A stretch of 9,277 nucleotides of DNA from Candidatus Aenigmatarchaeota archaeon (lineage in GTDB: Archaea; EX4484-52; GLR71), in contig JAGLUQ010000023.1 of the NCBI GenBank assembly GCA_023134675.1, positions 1 through 9,277 on the forward strand, given 5' to 3'. Below, piece after piece: positions 1 through 4,533 of the stretch. The position numbers and the translations under genes were made by a program. Every line of letters starts with the position of its first letter. Within the stretch, counting starts at the first letter, position 1. The notes beneath the pieces were generated by a model. The model was not told where the DNA came from, did no database searches, and saw only the letters and a program-made list of their open reading frames with translations.

Positions 1-31
1 TATCTGCAGAAGTTTTTGTATGATAATTGAG

Positions 32-415
32 TTATCCTTTGATTTTGCTGTATATGAAATATCCGGTGAATGACAGCTGCTCCTTTTCCTGATCTATTTC
101 AATTGAATCTATGTCGACCTGATATAATGTTATTGTTTTGTCTTTTTCTTCCTGCTGTAATTTATCAGTCATTTTTTTTAGCGTTTGCAGTGAAATTAAA
201 ATAAGCTGAGATCTGTCATTAAGGTTGTTTTGTTCTGTTATCCTTTCGCTGTTGTTGAACTGTATGATGCTGTTTTTTTTGATTTCCCTTAAAGGCACAT
301 TCATTATGTATCCCTGGTTGTATAGATGGTCTTCAAATTCCTGGCATCCTTTCAGGTACATTTCTACATATCTTTCATGAAATTGTGTTTTTGCTGTGGA
401 TTTTGCAGTATGCAT
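32..415 (-). CDS. Hypothetical protein, 127 aa
   Basis: I do not recognise this protein. It is a soluble-looking 127-residue product with no signal peptide, membrane segment or Cys pair. The N-terminal half holds a region rich in aromatic and acidic residues (HERYVEMYLKGCQEFEDHLY). A polar, helix-prone Lys/Glu/Gln-rich middle (about residues 75-95, KKMTDKLQQEEKDK) follows, and then alternating hydrophobic residues that look like beta strands (VDIDSIEID, LSFTGYFIYSK). It lies 50 bases downstream of iscU on the same strand and may be the last gene of that transcript. However, no clear Shine-Dalgarno motif sits at normal spacing before its ATG, so the link is only positional. Composition suggests a real gene, but a role in Fe-S metabolism is not supported by any motif. 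Confidence 0.55.
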   Translation of the reverse strand: MHTAKSTAKTQFHERYVEMYLKGCQEFEDHLYNQGYIMNVPLREIKKNSIIQFNNSERITEQNNLNDRSQLILISLQTLKKMTDKLQQEEKDKTITLYQVDIDSIEIDQEKEQLSFTGYFIYSKIKG

Positions 416-465
416 AATTAATATTTACTTCCTGAAGATAAAAATCTTGCTATTTTTGTTGAGAA

Positions 466-837
466 TCAGTCTTTCTTCTTCATCAGATAATCGTCAATTG
501 CTTTTCTGAGACCTTCTGAGGCCAGGTTTGAGCAGTGCTCTTTTATTGGCGGGAGGCCGTCAAGAGCGCATGACACATCTTTTTTTGATATCTCTTTTGC
601 TTCTTCAAGAGTCTTGCCTTTGGCTATCTCTGTTATCATGGATGATGTGGCTATGGCTGCTGCGCAGCCGAAAGTCTTGAACTTTATATCTTCTATCCTG
701 TCGTCTTTTACTTTGATTGTTATCTTCATTATGTCGCCGCAGATTGGGTTCCCTACCTCACCTATTCCGTCTGCATCTTCTATCTCTCCGGTGTTTCGTG
801 GGTTCTTGAAATGGTCCATGACTTTTTTTGAATACAT
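466..837 (-). CDS. iscU: IscU-type iron-sulfur cluster assembly scaffold
   Basis: IscU is the scaffold on which sulfur from the cysteine desulfurase and iron are built into a [2Fe-2S] or [4Fe-4S] cluster before transfer to apoproteins in the cytoplasm. The 123-residue length matches the free-standing IscU/NifU N-terminal domain. The three ligand cysteines are present: Cys33 in GNPICGD (with the conserved Asp35), Cys58 in KTFGCAAAIATSS, and Cys102 in PIKEHCSNLASEGL, preceded by His101. The N-terminal VMDHFKNPRN motif is also typical. An extra Cys90 lies outside the usual ligand set. The gene follows iscS by 11 bases. Its AGGAG ribosome binding site overlaps the iscS TAG stop, so the two are translated from one mRNA and should act as donor and acceptor. 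There is no iscA, ferredoxin or iscR neighbour here. Identification is firm. Confidence 0.96.
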   Translation of the reverse strand: MYSKKVMDHFKNPRNTGEIEDADGIGEVGNPICGDIMKITIKVKDDRIEDIKFKTFGCAAAIATSSMITEIAKGKTLEEAKEISKKDVSCALDGLPPIKEHCSNLASEGLRKAIDDYLMKKKD

Positions 838-848
838 ATGAATATCTC

Positions 849-2021
849 CTAATCTTTATTGTATAAAGGACTTATGGCTCTTAAGCTTTTTATGATTTCC
901 GGAAGAGTTTTTGTTATGGTATCAATATCTTCTTCTGTGTTGAAGGCTCCGATTGAGAACCGTATGGAGCCATGCATGAAGACGGGGTCTTTTTTCATTG
1001 CTGTGAGTACATAAGACGGTTTCAGGCTGTTTGATGTGCATGCTGAGCCTGTGGAGACGCAGATGTCTTTTTCATCCAGCATGAGGACAACACTTTCTCC
1101 TTCTATATACTTGAAAGATATGTTCAGGTTTCCGGGAAGCCTTTTTTCCGGGTGGCCGTTGAGGATGAGTTCCGGTATTTTCCTGAATATGTCTTCTTTT
1201 AATTTTTTCTCAAGTTTTTTGAGGTGTATCCTGTTTTTTTCAAGATCTTTTTTTGCTATCTCTGCCGCTTTTCCCATACCTACAATTTCCGGGACATTTT
1301 CTGTGCCGGATCTCAGGTTTCTTTCCTGTCCGCCCCCGTGCAGGAAAGGCTCTATCTTTGTGCCTTTCTTTATGTAAAGGGCGCCTATACCTTTTGTCGC
1401 GTGCATCTTATGGCCGCTTAAGGTTAGGAGGTCTATGCCAAGCTCTTTGACGTCAAGGTCGAACTTTCCTGCTGTCTGGACTGCGTCTGTGTGGAGATAT
1501 ATGTTTTTGTTTTTGAGGATGTCTTTTATCTCTTCTATCGGCTGTATTGTTCCTACCTCGTTGTTGGCAAACATCACTGATACAAGTATTGTGTCTGATC
1601 TTATTTCTTTTTTGAGTTGTTCAATGTCTATTGTGCCATTTTCGTCAACATTGAGGTATGTGACATCAAAGCCGTTTCTTTCAAGCCATCCTGCGCTGTT
1701 TAAGATTGACTTATGCTCTATCTTTGTCGTGATTATATGCTTTCCTCTGTTTTTGTTTGCAAAGGCAATTCCTTTTAATGCCATATTGTTGCCTTCGGTG
1801 CCAGAGCCTGTAAATATTATTTCTTCCGGTTCTGCATTTATGAGGTCTGCGACTTTCTTTCTTGCGTCTTCTACAGCTTCTTTCGCTTCCCTGCCTTTAT
1901 GATATATGCTTGAAGGGTTGCCGTATTTTTCTGAGAGATATGGCTGGATAGTATCTATTACTTCCGGATGTACTTGTGTGGTTGCGCTGTTGTCGAGATA
2001 GATTGTTCTTCTGTCTGTCAT
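849..2021 (-). CDS. iscS: Cysteine desulfurase (IscS/NifS family)
   Basis: This PLP-dependent enzyme converts L-cysteine to alanine and holds the released sulfur as a persulfide for IscU, and possibly for tRNA thiolation. The 390-residue length fits group I desulfurases. Visible hallmarks are the N-terminal YLDNSATT motif, His103 in IEHKS (stacks on PLP), Asp179 and Gln182 in HTDAVQ, the Schiff-base Lys205 in SGHK, the RSGTEN segment at 238-242, and the catalytic Cys328 in TGSACTS on the long mobile loop. It heads the iscS-iscU pair. The ATG has no Shine-Dalgarno sequence, but a TATA box lies about 28 bases upstream, so the mRNA is probably leaderless and this start is the right one. It could be called NifS as well; sequence alone does not separate IscS from NifS in archaea, but the IscU partner favours IscS. 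Confidence 0.97.
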   Translation of the reverse strand: MTDRRTIYLDNSATTQVHPEVIDTIQPYLSEKYGNPSSIYHKGREAKEAVEDARKKVADLINAEPEEIIFTGSGTEGNNMALKGIAFANKNRGKHIITTKIEHKSILNSAGWLERNGFDVTYLNVDENGTIDIEQLKKEIRSDTILVSVMFANNEVGTIQPIEEIKDILKNKNIYLHTDAVQTAGKFDLDVKELGIDLLTLSGHKMHATKGIGALYIKKGTKIEPFLHGGGQERNLRSGTENVPEIVGMGKAAEIAKKDLEKNRIHLKKLEKKLKEDIFRKIPELILNGHPEKRLPGNLNISFKYIEGESVVLMLDEKDICVSTGSACTSNSLKPSYVLTAMKKDPVFMHGSIRFSIGAFNTEEDIDTITKTLPEIIKSLRAISPLYNKD

Positions 2022-2043
2022 ATGTATAATATAACAGTGTTAT

Positions 2044-2053
2044 GCTTATAAAG
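2044..2053 (-). promoter_or_regulatory. TATA box of iscS-iscU
   Basis: On the minus strand the sequence reads CTTTATAAGC, centred about 28 bases upstream of the iscS ATG at 2021. This is the spacing of an archaeal TATA box to its transcription start, so the RNA should begin at or within a few bases of the ATG. No Shine-Dalgarno motif precedes the ATG, which agrees with a leaderless message. Confidence 0.6.
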
Positions 2054-2120
2054 TTTTTGTTTTGGACAGGTTTCTGTGATACATTATAAATACTATTTAA
2101 TCACTTGATAATTTACCAAG

Positions 2121-2130
2121 ATATATAAAG
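2121..2130 (+). promoter_or_regulatory. TATA box of the tRNA-Pro gene
   Basis: ATATATAAAG lies about 30 bases before the first base of the tRNA acceptor stem at 2157, preceded by a purine-rich stretch (CCAAG) where a BRE would sit. The spacing predicts a start near 2150 and a short 5' leader to be removed by RNase P. Archaeal tRNA genes rely on upstream TATA/BRE promoters, not internal boxes, so an interrupted T-loop would not harm transcription. Confidence 0.6.
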
Positions 2131-2174
2131 TTTTTTTCTTAATTGATAAAATCAATGGGACTGTAGGGTAGCTT

Positions 2175-2210
2175 CGTGTGAAAGTGGGTTTTTTTGCTTT
2201 GCATGCTAAA
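2175..2210 (+). other. Probable D-loop intron of tRNA-Pro (borders approximate)
   Basis: About 36 extra bases separate AGCTT (tRNA positions 14-17a) from the GG that should be positions 18-19 (2213-2214). In the precursor, exon bases TAGC (2169-2172) can pair with GCTA (2205-2208). That leaves a 3-base bulge TTC (2173-2175) on the 5' side, after which GTGT...AAAG can pair with CTTT-GCAT as the inner intron stem. This is the central helix, 5' bulge and inner helix of a BHB motif. On the 3' side the nine bases AAATGGTCA lie between the central helix and the D-stem, so the outer helix is not directly stacked: a relaxed motif. Applying the canonical rule gives an intron of 2175-2210, with two extra D-loop bases in the mature tRNA. 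Ending it at 2212 would give a more standard D-loop. The insertion is clear; the exact borders are inference. Confidence 0.72.
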
Positions 2211-2254
2211 ATGGTCATCCTGTGAGCTTTGGGAGCTTATGACCCCGGTTCAAA

Positions 2255-2290
2255 TGAGGAGACTCATGCAAATGATGTCTTTTCTGAAAA
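2255..2290 (+). other. T-loop intron of tRNA-Pro at position 59/60 with canonical BHB
   Basis: The 36-base insertion splits the T-loop between A59 (2254) and T60 (2291). All parts of a canonical archaeal bulge-helix-bulge splice site are visible. The outer helix is the 5-bp T-stem CCCGG/CCGGG. The central 4-bp helix is exon TTCA (2249-2252) with intron TGAA (2285-2288). The 5' bulge is AA|T (2253-2255) and the 3' bulge is AA|T (2289-2291). The inner intron hairpin pairs GAGGAGAC (2256-2263) with GTCTTTTC (2277-2284), extends as TCAT/ATGA across one bulged T (2276), and closes on a GCAA tetraloop (2268-2271). The fit fixes both splice sites with no ambiguity. Such introns are removed by the archaeal tRNA splicing endonuclease and joined by the RtcB-type ligase. 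Confidence 0.93.
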
Positions 2291-2304
2291 TCCGGGCAGT
2301 CCCA

Positions 2305-2318
2305 TTTTATTCTTTTTT
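2305..2318 (+). terminator. T-rich terminator after tRNA-Pro
   Basis: A pyrimidine tract TTTTATTCTTTTTT follows directly on the discriminator base, the form of an archaeal oligo-T terminator. It lies immediately before rlmH, so some read-through into that gene is possible. Confidence 0.5.
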
Positions 2319-2326
2319 GTGATGTT

Positions 2327-2767
2327 ATGATAAAGATAATTGCTGTGGGTAAAAACAATCCTGCACTTAAGGAATATGAGGCGGACCTTGCAAAAAGGAT
2401 AAAAAGGTTCTCTAAGTTTGATCTTGTTGAGCTTAAGGAGGACAAATCTAAGAATCCTGCGCAGATTGTCGGGAAGGAAGATATCAAAATTCTTGAGAAG
2501 ATAAAAGATAAAGAGCTTGTGTATGCACTTGATGTTTCCGGTGTTGGTATGGATTCTGTCGCTTTTTCTGAAGAGCTGAAGAATTGTTCTGATATCACTT
2601 TTGTCATCGGCGGTGCCTACGGTTTCGGTGATGCGGTGCGGAAGCGCGCTGATAAGCTTATATCTTTCTCAGATATGACATTTAATCATCAGATCTTCCG
2701 TGTGATGCTTTTAGAGCAGGTGTATAGAGGGCTGTCTATTATTAATAACAGGAAGTATCATAAATAA
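2327..2767 (+). CDS. rlmH: RlmH-type 23S rRNA pseudouridine N3-methyltransferase
   Basis: The RlmH family are SPOUT-class (trefoil-knot) methyltransferases. In bacteria they use SAM to methylate N3 of pseudouridine 1915 in helix 69 of 23S rRNA, at the subunit interface. The 146-residue length is near the E. coli form (about 155). Signature features are the N-terminal IKIIAVGK strand, LDVSG at 69-72, the SAM-binding loop VIGGAYGFGD at 93-102, and the C-terminal knot MTFNHQIFRVMLLEQVYRG ending in INNRKYHK. His121, Arg125, Tyr133, Arg134 and the terminal YH are the usual conserved residues. A GTGATG motif precedes the ATG as a ribosome binding site. The gene lies 22 bases after tRNA-Pro and is convergent with the ribosomal operon. 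The family is common in bacteria and sporadic in archaea, so lateral origin is possible; whether the same nucleotide is the target here is inference. Confidence 0.93.
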   Translation: MIKIIAVGKNNPALKEYEADLAKRIKRFSKFDLVELKEDKSKNPAQIVGKEDIKILEKIKDKELVYALDVSGVGMDSVAFSEELKNCSDITFVIGGAYGFGDAVRKRADKLISFSDMTFNHQIFRVMLLEQVYRGLSIINNRKYHK

Positions 2768-2788
2768 AAATAAATTAATAAGAAAAAA
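2768..2788 (-). terminator. Oligo-T terminator of the rpo7-rps27ae operon
   Basis: Read on the minus strand, six T residues follow the S27ae TGA stop at once, and a second T5 run lies about ten bases further on within a wholly AT stretch. Paired T-runs without a hairpin are the usual archaeal terminator form. The plus-strand reading is A-rich and would not terminate rlmH. Confidence 0.5.
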
Positions 2789-2983
2789 TCATTCATTCTT
2801 CGCTATTACAGTATAGCCGCAGCTGCCGCAGAATTCTCTGTTCTGTGCCTTTGCCATAGTGTTTTTGCATCGGGGGCAGCTCTTGTTCTTCTTCACTGCT
2901 TTTCCGTCCTTTATCTCGTAGAGCTTTCCTGCCTGGACATTGAAATGCTTTTTCCTGCCTTCTTTTAAAGTCTTTTTAGCCAT
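2789..2983 (-). CDS. rps27ae: 30S ribosomal protein S27ae (eS31)
   Basis: This is a small zinc-ribbon protein of the small ribosomal subunit, shared by archaea and eukaryotes; in eukaryotes it is made as a ubiquitin fusion, while archaeal forms such as this have no ubiquitin part. The 64-residue length is normal. The zinc ligands are Cys36 and Cys39 (CPRC) and Cys52 and Cys55 (CGSC), spaced Cx2C-x12-Cx2C. A basic N-terminus (KKTLKEGRKKHF) is suited to rRNA binding. It lies 12 bases after rps24e. A GGTGAT ribosome binding site precedes its ATG at good spacing. The order S24e-S27ae downstream of Rpo7 and Spt4 is a conserved archaeal arrangement and supports the call. Confidence 0.96.
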   Translation of the reverse strand: MAKKTLKEGRKKHFNVQAGKLYEIKDGKAVKKNKSCPRCKNTMAKAQNREFCGSCGYTVIAKNE

Positions 2984-2995
2984 TGAATATCACCA

Positions 2996-3568
2996 TCATT
3001 CTTTTTTCTTCTCTTCTTCCGGTTTTTTTTCTGCGGGAGTGCTGTCTTCTTTCTTTTCAGTCACCGGTTCTGCTTTATCTTCAACAGGAGCTTTCTTTTC
3101 CTCTGCAGCGTCTTCTTTCTTGACCGTCTCTTCTGTCTTGTCTTCAGAGGCTTCTTTCTTCTCTTTAGCTGCAGGAGCTTCTTTATCTTCTACAGGTTTT
3201 TCTTTATCTGCAGGTGTTTCAGCCGGCTCTTCTTTCTTTGTTTCGCTCTCTTCAGATGCATCTGCTTTAGCTTCAGGCGTCTCAGAGCTTTCAGCAGTCT
3301 TCTTTTCTGTATCAGTCTCTGCCTTTGGCTCTTCCTTTTTCCTTATCGCTTTCTCGTAAACTTTTGCGAAACCGTCGCATTCCATTACGCTGTATTTCTG
3401 GTGTATAGAGCCAATCTCTATGTGTGTGCTGTCAATTTTCAGCACCTTCGCCAGCTCGACAAGAACTTCTTTCTCGCTTGGTGTAGGTCCTGTATGCATA
3501 ATCTTGAAACTGATATCTTTCCTTTCAAGCAAAACATTTTCGTTAGTGTCTGTAATCTCAATTTTCAT
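2996..3568 (-). CDS. rps24e: 30S ribosomal protein S24e with long charged C-terminal tail
   Basis: S24e (eS24) is a small-subunit ribosomal protein found in archaea and eukaryotes. The folded core is about residues 1-79: MKIEITDTNENVLLERKDIS, then HTGPTPSEKEV (the family's G-x-T-P-S-x-x-E signature), and GFAKVYEKAIRKK near its end. After that come about 110 residues of Lys/Glu/Ala/Pro/Thr/Asp with no aromatic residue or Cys, which looks disordered and roughly doubles the usual length of about 100. I start the protein at the ATG at 3568. The family begins directly with this M-K-I strand, and GGTGG sits six bases before it. The in-frame ATG at 3580 would add only MVEH and itself contributes to that ribosome binding site. 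Gene order spt4-rps24e-rps27ae supports the identity. Confidence 0.93.
   Translation of the reverse strand: MKIEITDTNENVLLERKDISFKIMHTGPTPSEKEVLVELAKVLKIDSTHIEIGSIHQKYSVMECDGFAKVYEKAIRKKEEPKAETDTEKKTAESSETPEAKADASEESETKKEEPAETPADKEKPVEDKEAPAAKEKKEASEDKTEETVKKEDAAEEKKAPVEDKAEPVTEKKEDSTPAEKKPEEEKKKE
2999..3331 (-). other. Low-complexity region coding the S24e tail
   Basis: This stretch codes the Lys/Glu-rich tail of S24e. Short motifs of the EEKK, KKEE, PVEDK and ETPA type recur irregularly, so it looks built by slippage or recombination of short repeats and then diversified; no exact long tandem unit is present. The opposite strand is forced to be open and Ser-rich by the same bias, which makes a spurious ORF there. 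Confidence 0.75.
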
Positions 3569-3573
3569 GTGTT

Positions 3574-3578
3574 CCACC
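3574..3578 (-). promoter_or_regulatory. rps24e: GGTGG ribosome binding site deciding the S24e start
   Basis: GGTGG ends five bases before the ATG at 3568 and overlaps the earlier in-frame ATG at 3580. The match to the archaeal anti-Shine-Dalgarno (core GGTG) at this spacing favours the second ATG as the true start. Confidence 0.6.
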
Positions 3579-3589
3579 ATTAAATAAAT

Positions 3590-3769
3590 TTATAATACTT
3601 TCAATGCATATTTTCCCGGAAGCTCAAAACCTGTCTTTTTCGCCATCTCGCACTCCGGGTTGAAAATTATGACAACGCTTTTCCAATTCTTTGTAAGTTC
3701 TTTACTCTTGCATACGGGGCATTCGCTGCCCTCTACAAGTCTTTTGCATATTTTGCATGCGCTTTCCAT
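3590..3769 (-). CDS. spt4: Transcription elongation factor Spt4 (RpoE'')
   Basis: Spt4 is a small zinc protein that pairs with Spt5 (NusG-like) on the RNA polymerase clamp and promotes processive elongation. The gene codes 59 residues and is easily missed because of its size. Zinc ligands are Cys5 and Cys8 (CKIC) and Cys17 and Cys20 (CPVC). A family-typical core follows, with the conserved Trp (KNWKSVVIIFNPE) and a C-terminal AKKTGFELPGKYALKV that matches the usual 'a-x-x-l-g-i-x-x-x-G-x-Y-A-l-x-v' ending. The ATG at 3769 is preceded by AGGTG five bases away and lies nine bases after the rpo7 TAA. Position between rpo7 and rps24e is the standard archaeal place for this gene. Identification is firm from motif plus context. 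Confidence 0.95.
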   Translation of the reverse strand: MESACKICKRLVEGSECPVCKSKELTKNWKSVVIIFNPECEMAKKTGFELPGKYALKVL

Positions 3770-3778
3770 ATGAACACC

Positions 3779-4354
3779 TTATTTCTTTGCTGCTTTTGCC
3801 TGTGCATTGAGTTTTGCTTCTCTCTCTTCGGCTATCCATGCAAGGGCGCCGAGACCTGGCTGTCTCATTGTAATGTTGATCTTGTTGACATCTCCTTTGC
3901 TTAGACTGACAGCGATAATCCTTGCTTTAACCTCATCGCCGACTTTGAGTATCCTTTTTGAGTCTCTTGCGGCAAGCACTCTTGAGTTCTCCTCAAAGCT
4001 GACATAATCATTTATGACCTGGGATACATGGCACAGGCCGTCTATAGGACCAAACCTCACAAATACGCCGAAGCTTGTTATGTCTACTACATCCCCTTCA
4101 ACTATCTCATAAAGCTTTGGTGTGTAGACAAGAGCATTAAAAGCCACATTGTAGTATACGCCTGCGTCCTCTACGACAATCTTACCGTCTCCAATATCGG
4201 ATATGTTTTTTACAGCAAGAATGACGCCTATGTCTTTTATAACGCGGTTTTCATACCTTTCTGCAAGGCTTTTCTTTACAGAATCCTCTATGTCAAGACC
4301 TATATATTTTGGAGGCACCCTTATTGATTCTTCGAATTTCTGCATATGAAACAT
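3779..4354 (-). CDS. rpo7: DNA-directed RNA polymerase subunit Rpo7 (RpoE')
   Basis: Rpo7 with Rpo4 forms the stalk of archaeal RNA polymerase, which binds emerging RNA and aids promoter opening and termination. The N-terminal domain (residues 1-80) holds IRVPPKYIG and the ERYENRVIKDIGVILAV strand; an S1 RNA-binding domain spans about 82-165 (VVDITSFGVFVRFGPIDGLC, then HVSQ and DYVS), ending in the hallmark TMRQPGLG. A basic Ala/Lys tail follows. I place the start at the ATG at 4354 because it puts RVPP at residue 12, as in other archaeal Rpo7 proteins, and GAGG lies about ten bases upstream. The in-frame TTG at 4369 would add MRIDK and is less likely. It is the first gene of the rpo7-spt4-rps24e-rps27ae operon; rpo4 is not in the window. 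Confidence 0.96.
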   Translation of the reverse strand: MFHMQKFEESIRVPPKYIGLDIEDSVKKSLAERYENRVIKDIGVILAVKNISDIGDGKIVVEDAGVYYNVAFNALVYTPKLYEIVEGDVVDITSFGVFVRFGPIDGLCHVSQVINDYVSFEENSRVLAARDSKRILKVGDEVKARIIAVSLSKGDVNKINITMRQPGLGALAWIAEEREAKLNAQAKAAKK

Positions 4355-4369
4355 TTTATCAATCCTCAA

Positions 4370-4533
4370 TAATTATTATCTTTACCGGAAAACAAGCAGA
4401 CAGAGATTGAGTCAAGGTCAAAAAAGACAAAAATCCGGTTTGCTGACATTACAGCATAATAAATTAATGCAATATCTTTTTAAAGATTGTGGGTGTTCTG
4501 TCTTAGTCTGCAAGGTTTTGAGGATGGAATTGA
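4370..4533 (-). promoter_or_regulatory. Promoter and leader region of the rpo7 operon
   Basis: This 164-base gap holds no gene I can support. On the minus strand, TTTAAAAAG inside the perfect inverted repeat ATCTTT-TT-AAAGAT (4474-4487) and a second TATA-like AATTTATTATGC (about 4454-4465) are candidate TATA boxes. Either would give a 5' leader of roughly 75-100 bases, unlike the leaderless promoters elsewhere in the window. Within that leader ACCGGA and TCCGGT (plus-strand 4384-4389 and 4434-4439) could pair as a 6-bp stem. Confidence 0.4.

Larger units (their letters stand above)
2157..2304 (+). tRNA. tRNA-Pro (anticodon UGG) interrupted twice
   Basis: The acceptor stem GGGACTG (2157-2163) pairs perfectly with CAGTCCC (2297-2303), followed by discriminator A73 at 2304. 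CCA is not encoded. Positions 8-9 are TA; the D-arm begins with GGGT then AGCTT and resumes with GGTCA and TCCT. The anticodon stem TGAGC (2223-2227) pairs with GCTTA (2235-2239) around the loop TTTGGGA, giving anticodon TGG (2230-2232). The T-stem CCCGG (2244-2248) pairs with CCGGG (2292-2296), and the T-loop reads TTCAAA+T once joined. The gene spans 148 bases. Removing the two insertions (2175-2210 and 2255-2290) leaves about 76 bases, a normal tRNA. GGGTAGCTT in the D-arm and a T-arm of the form CCCGGTTCAAAT recall archaeal tRNA-Pro as I know it. A split or broken gene is unlikely, because every stem is intact after removal. The D-stem is weak at its loop end (T13 opposite T22). Confidence 0.93.

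Noticed and set aside
437..450. AAGAT-AAAA-ATCTT hairpin after iscU as a terminator
   Set aside because: The stem is five weak base pairs with no clear T-run beyond it on the minus strand; archaeal termination does not need such a hairpin.
1435..1902. Plus-strand 155-codon frame opposite iscS
   Set aside because: It is a shadow of the firmly identified iscS; its sequence is the hydrophobic/Ser-rich type produced by antisense reading.
2076..2104. GTGAT-N19-ATCAC inverted repeat between iscS and tRNA-Pro, as a possible operator
   Set aside because: Only five bases pair in each arm in an AT-rich gap, which is easily met by chance, and it sits upstream of both TATA boxes without a matching copy elsewhere in the window.
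2157..2304. Reading the tRNA as a pseudogene, a half of a split tRNA, or an integration-disrupted copy
   Set aside because: All stems pair perfectly or with allowed wobbles once the two insertions are removed, both halves are adjacent, and the T-loop insertion has a complete splice motif.
2215..2607. Minus-strand open frame of 130 codons over tRNA-Pro and rlmH
   Set aside because: It overlaps a firm tRNA and a firm RlmH coding region and shows no recognisable protein features.
2940..3359. Long plus-strand Ser-rich open frame opposite rps24e
   Set aside because: It is the antisense of the Lys/Glu-rich S24e tail; codon bias there keeps the opposite frame open. It has no ribosome binding site and no family resemblance.
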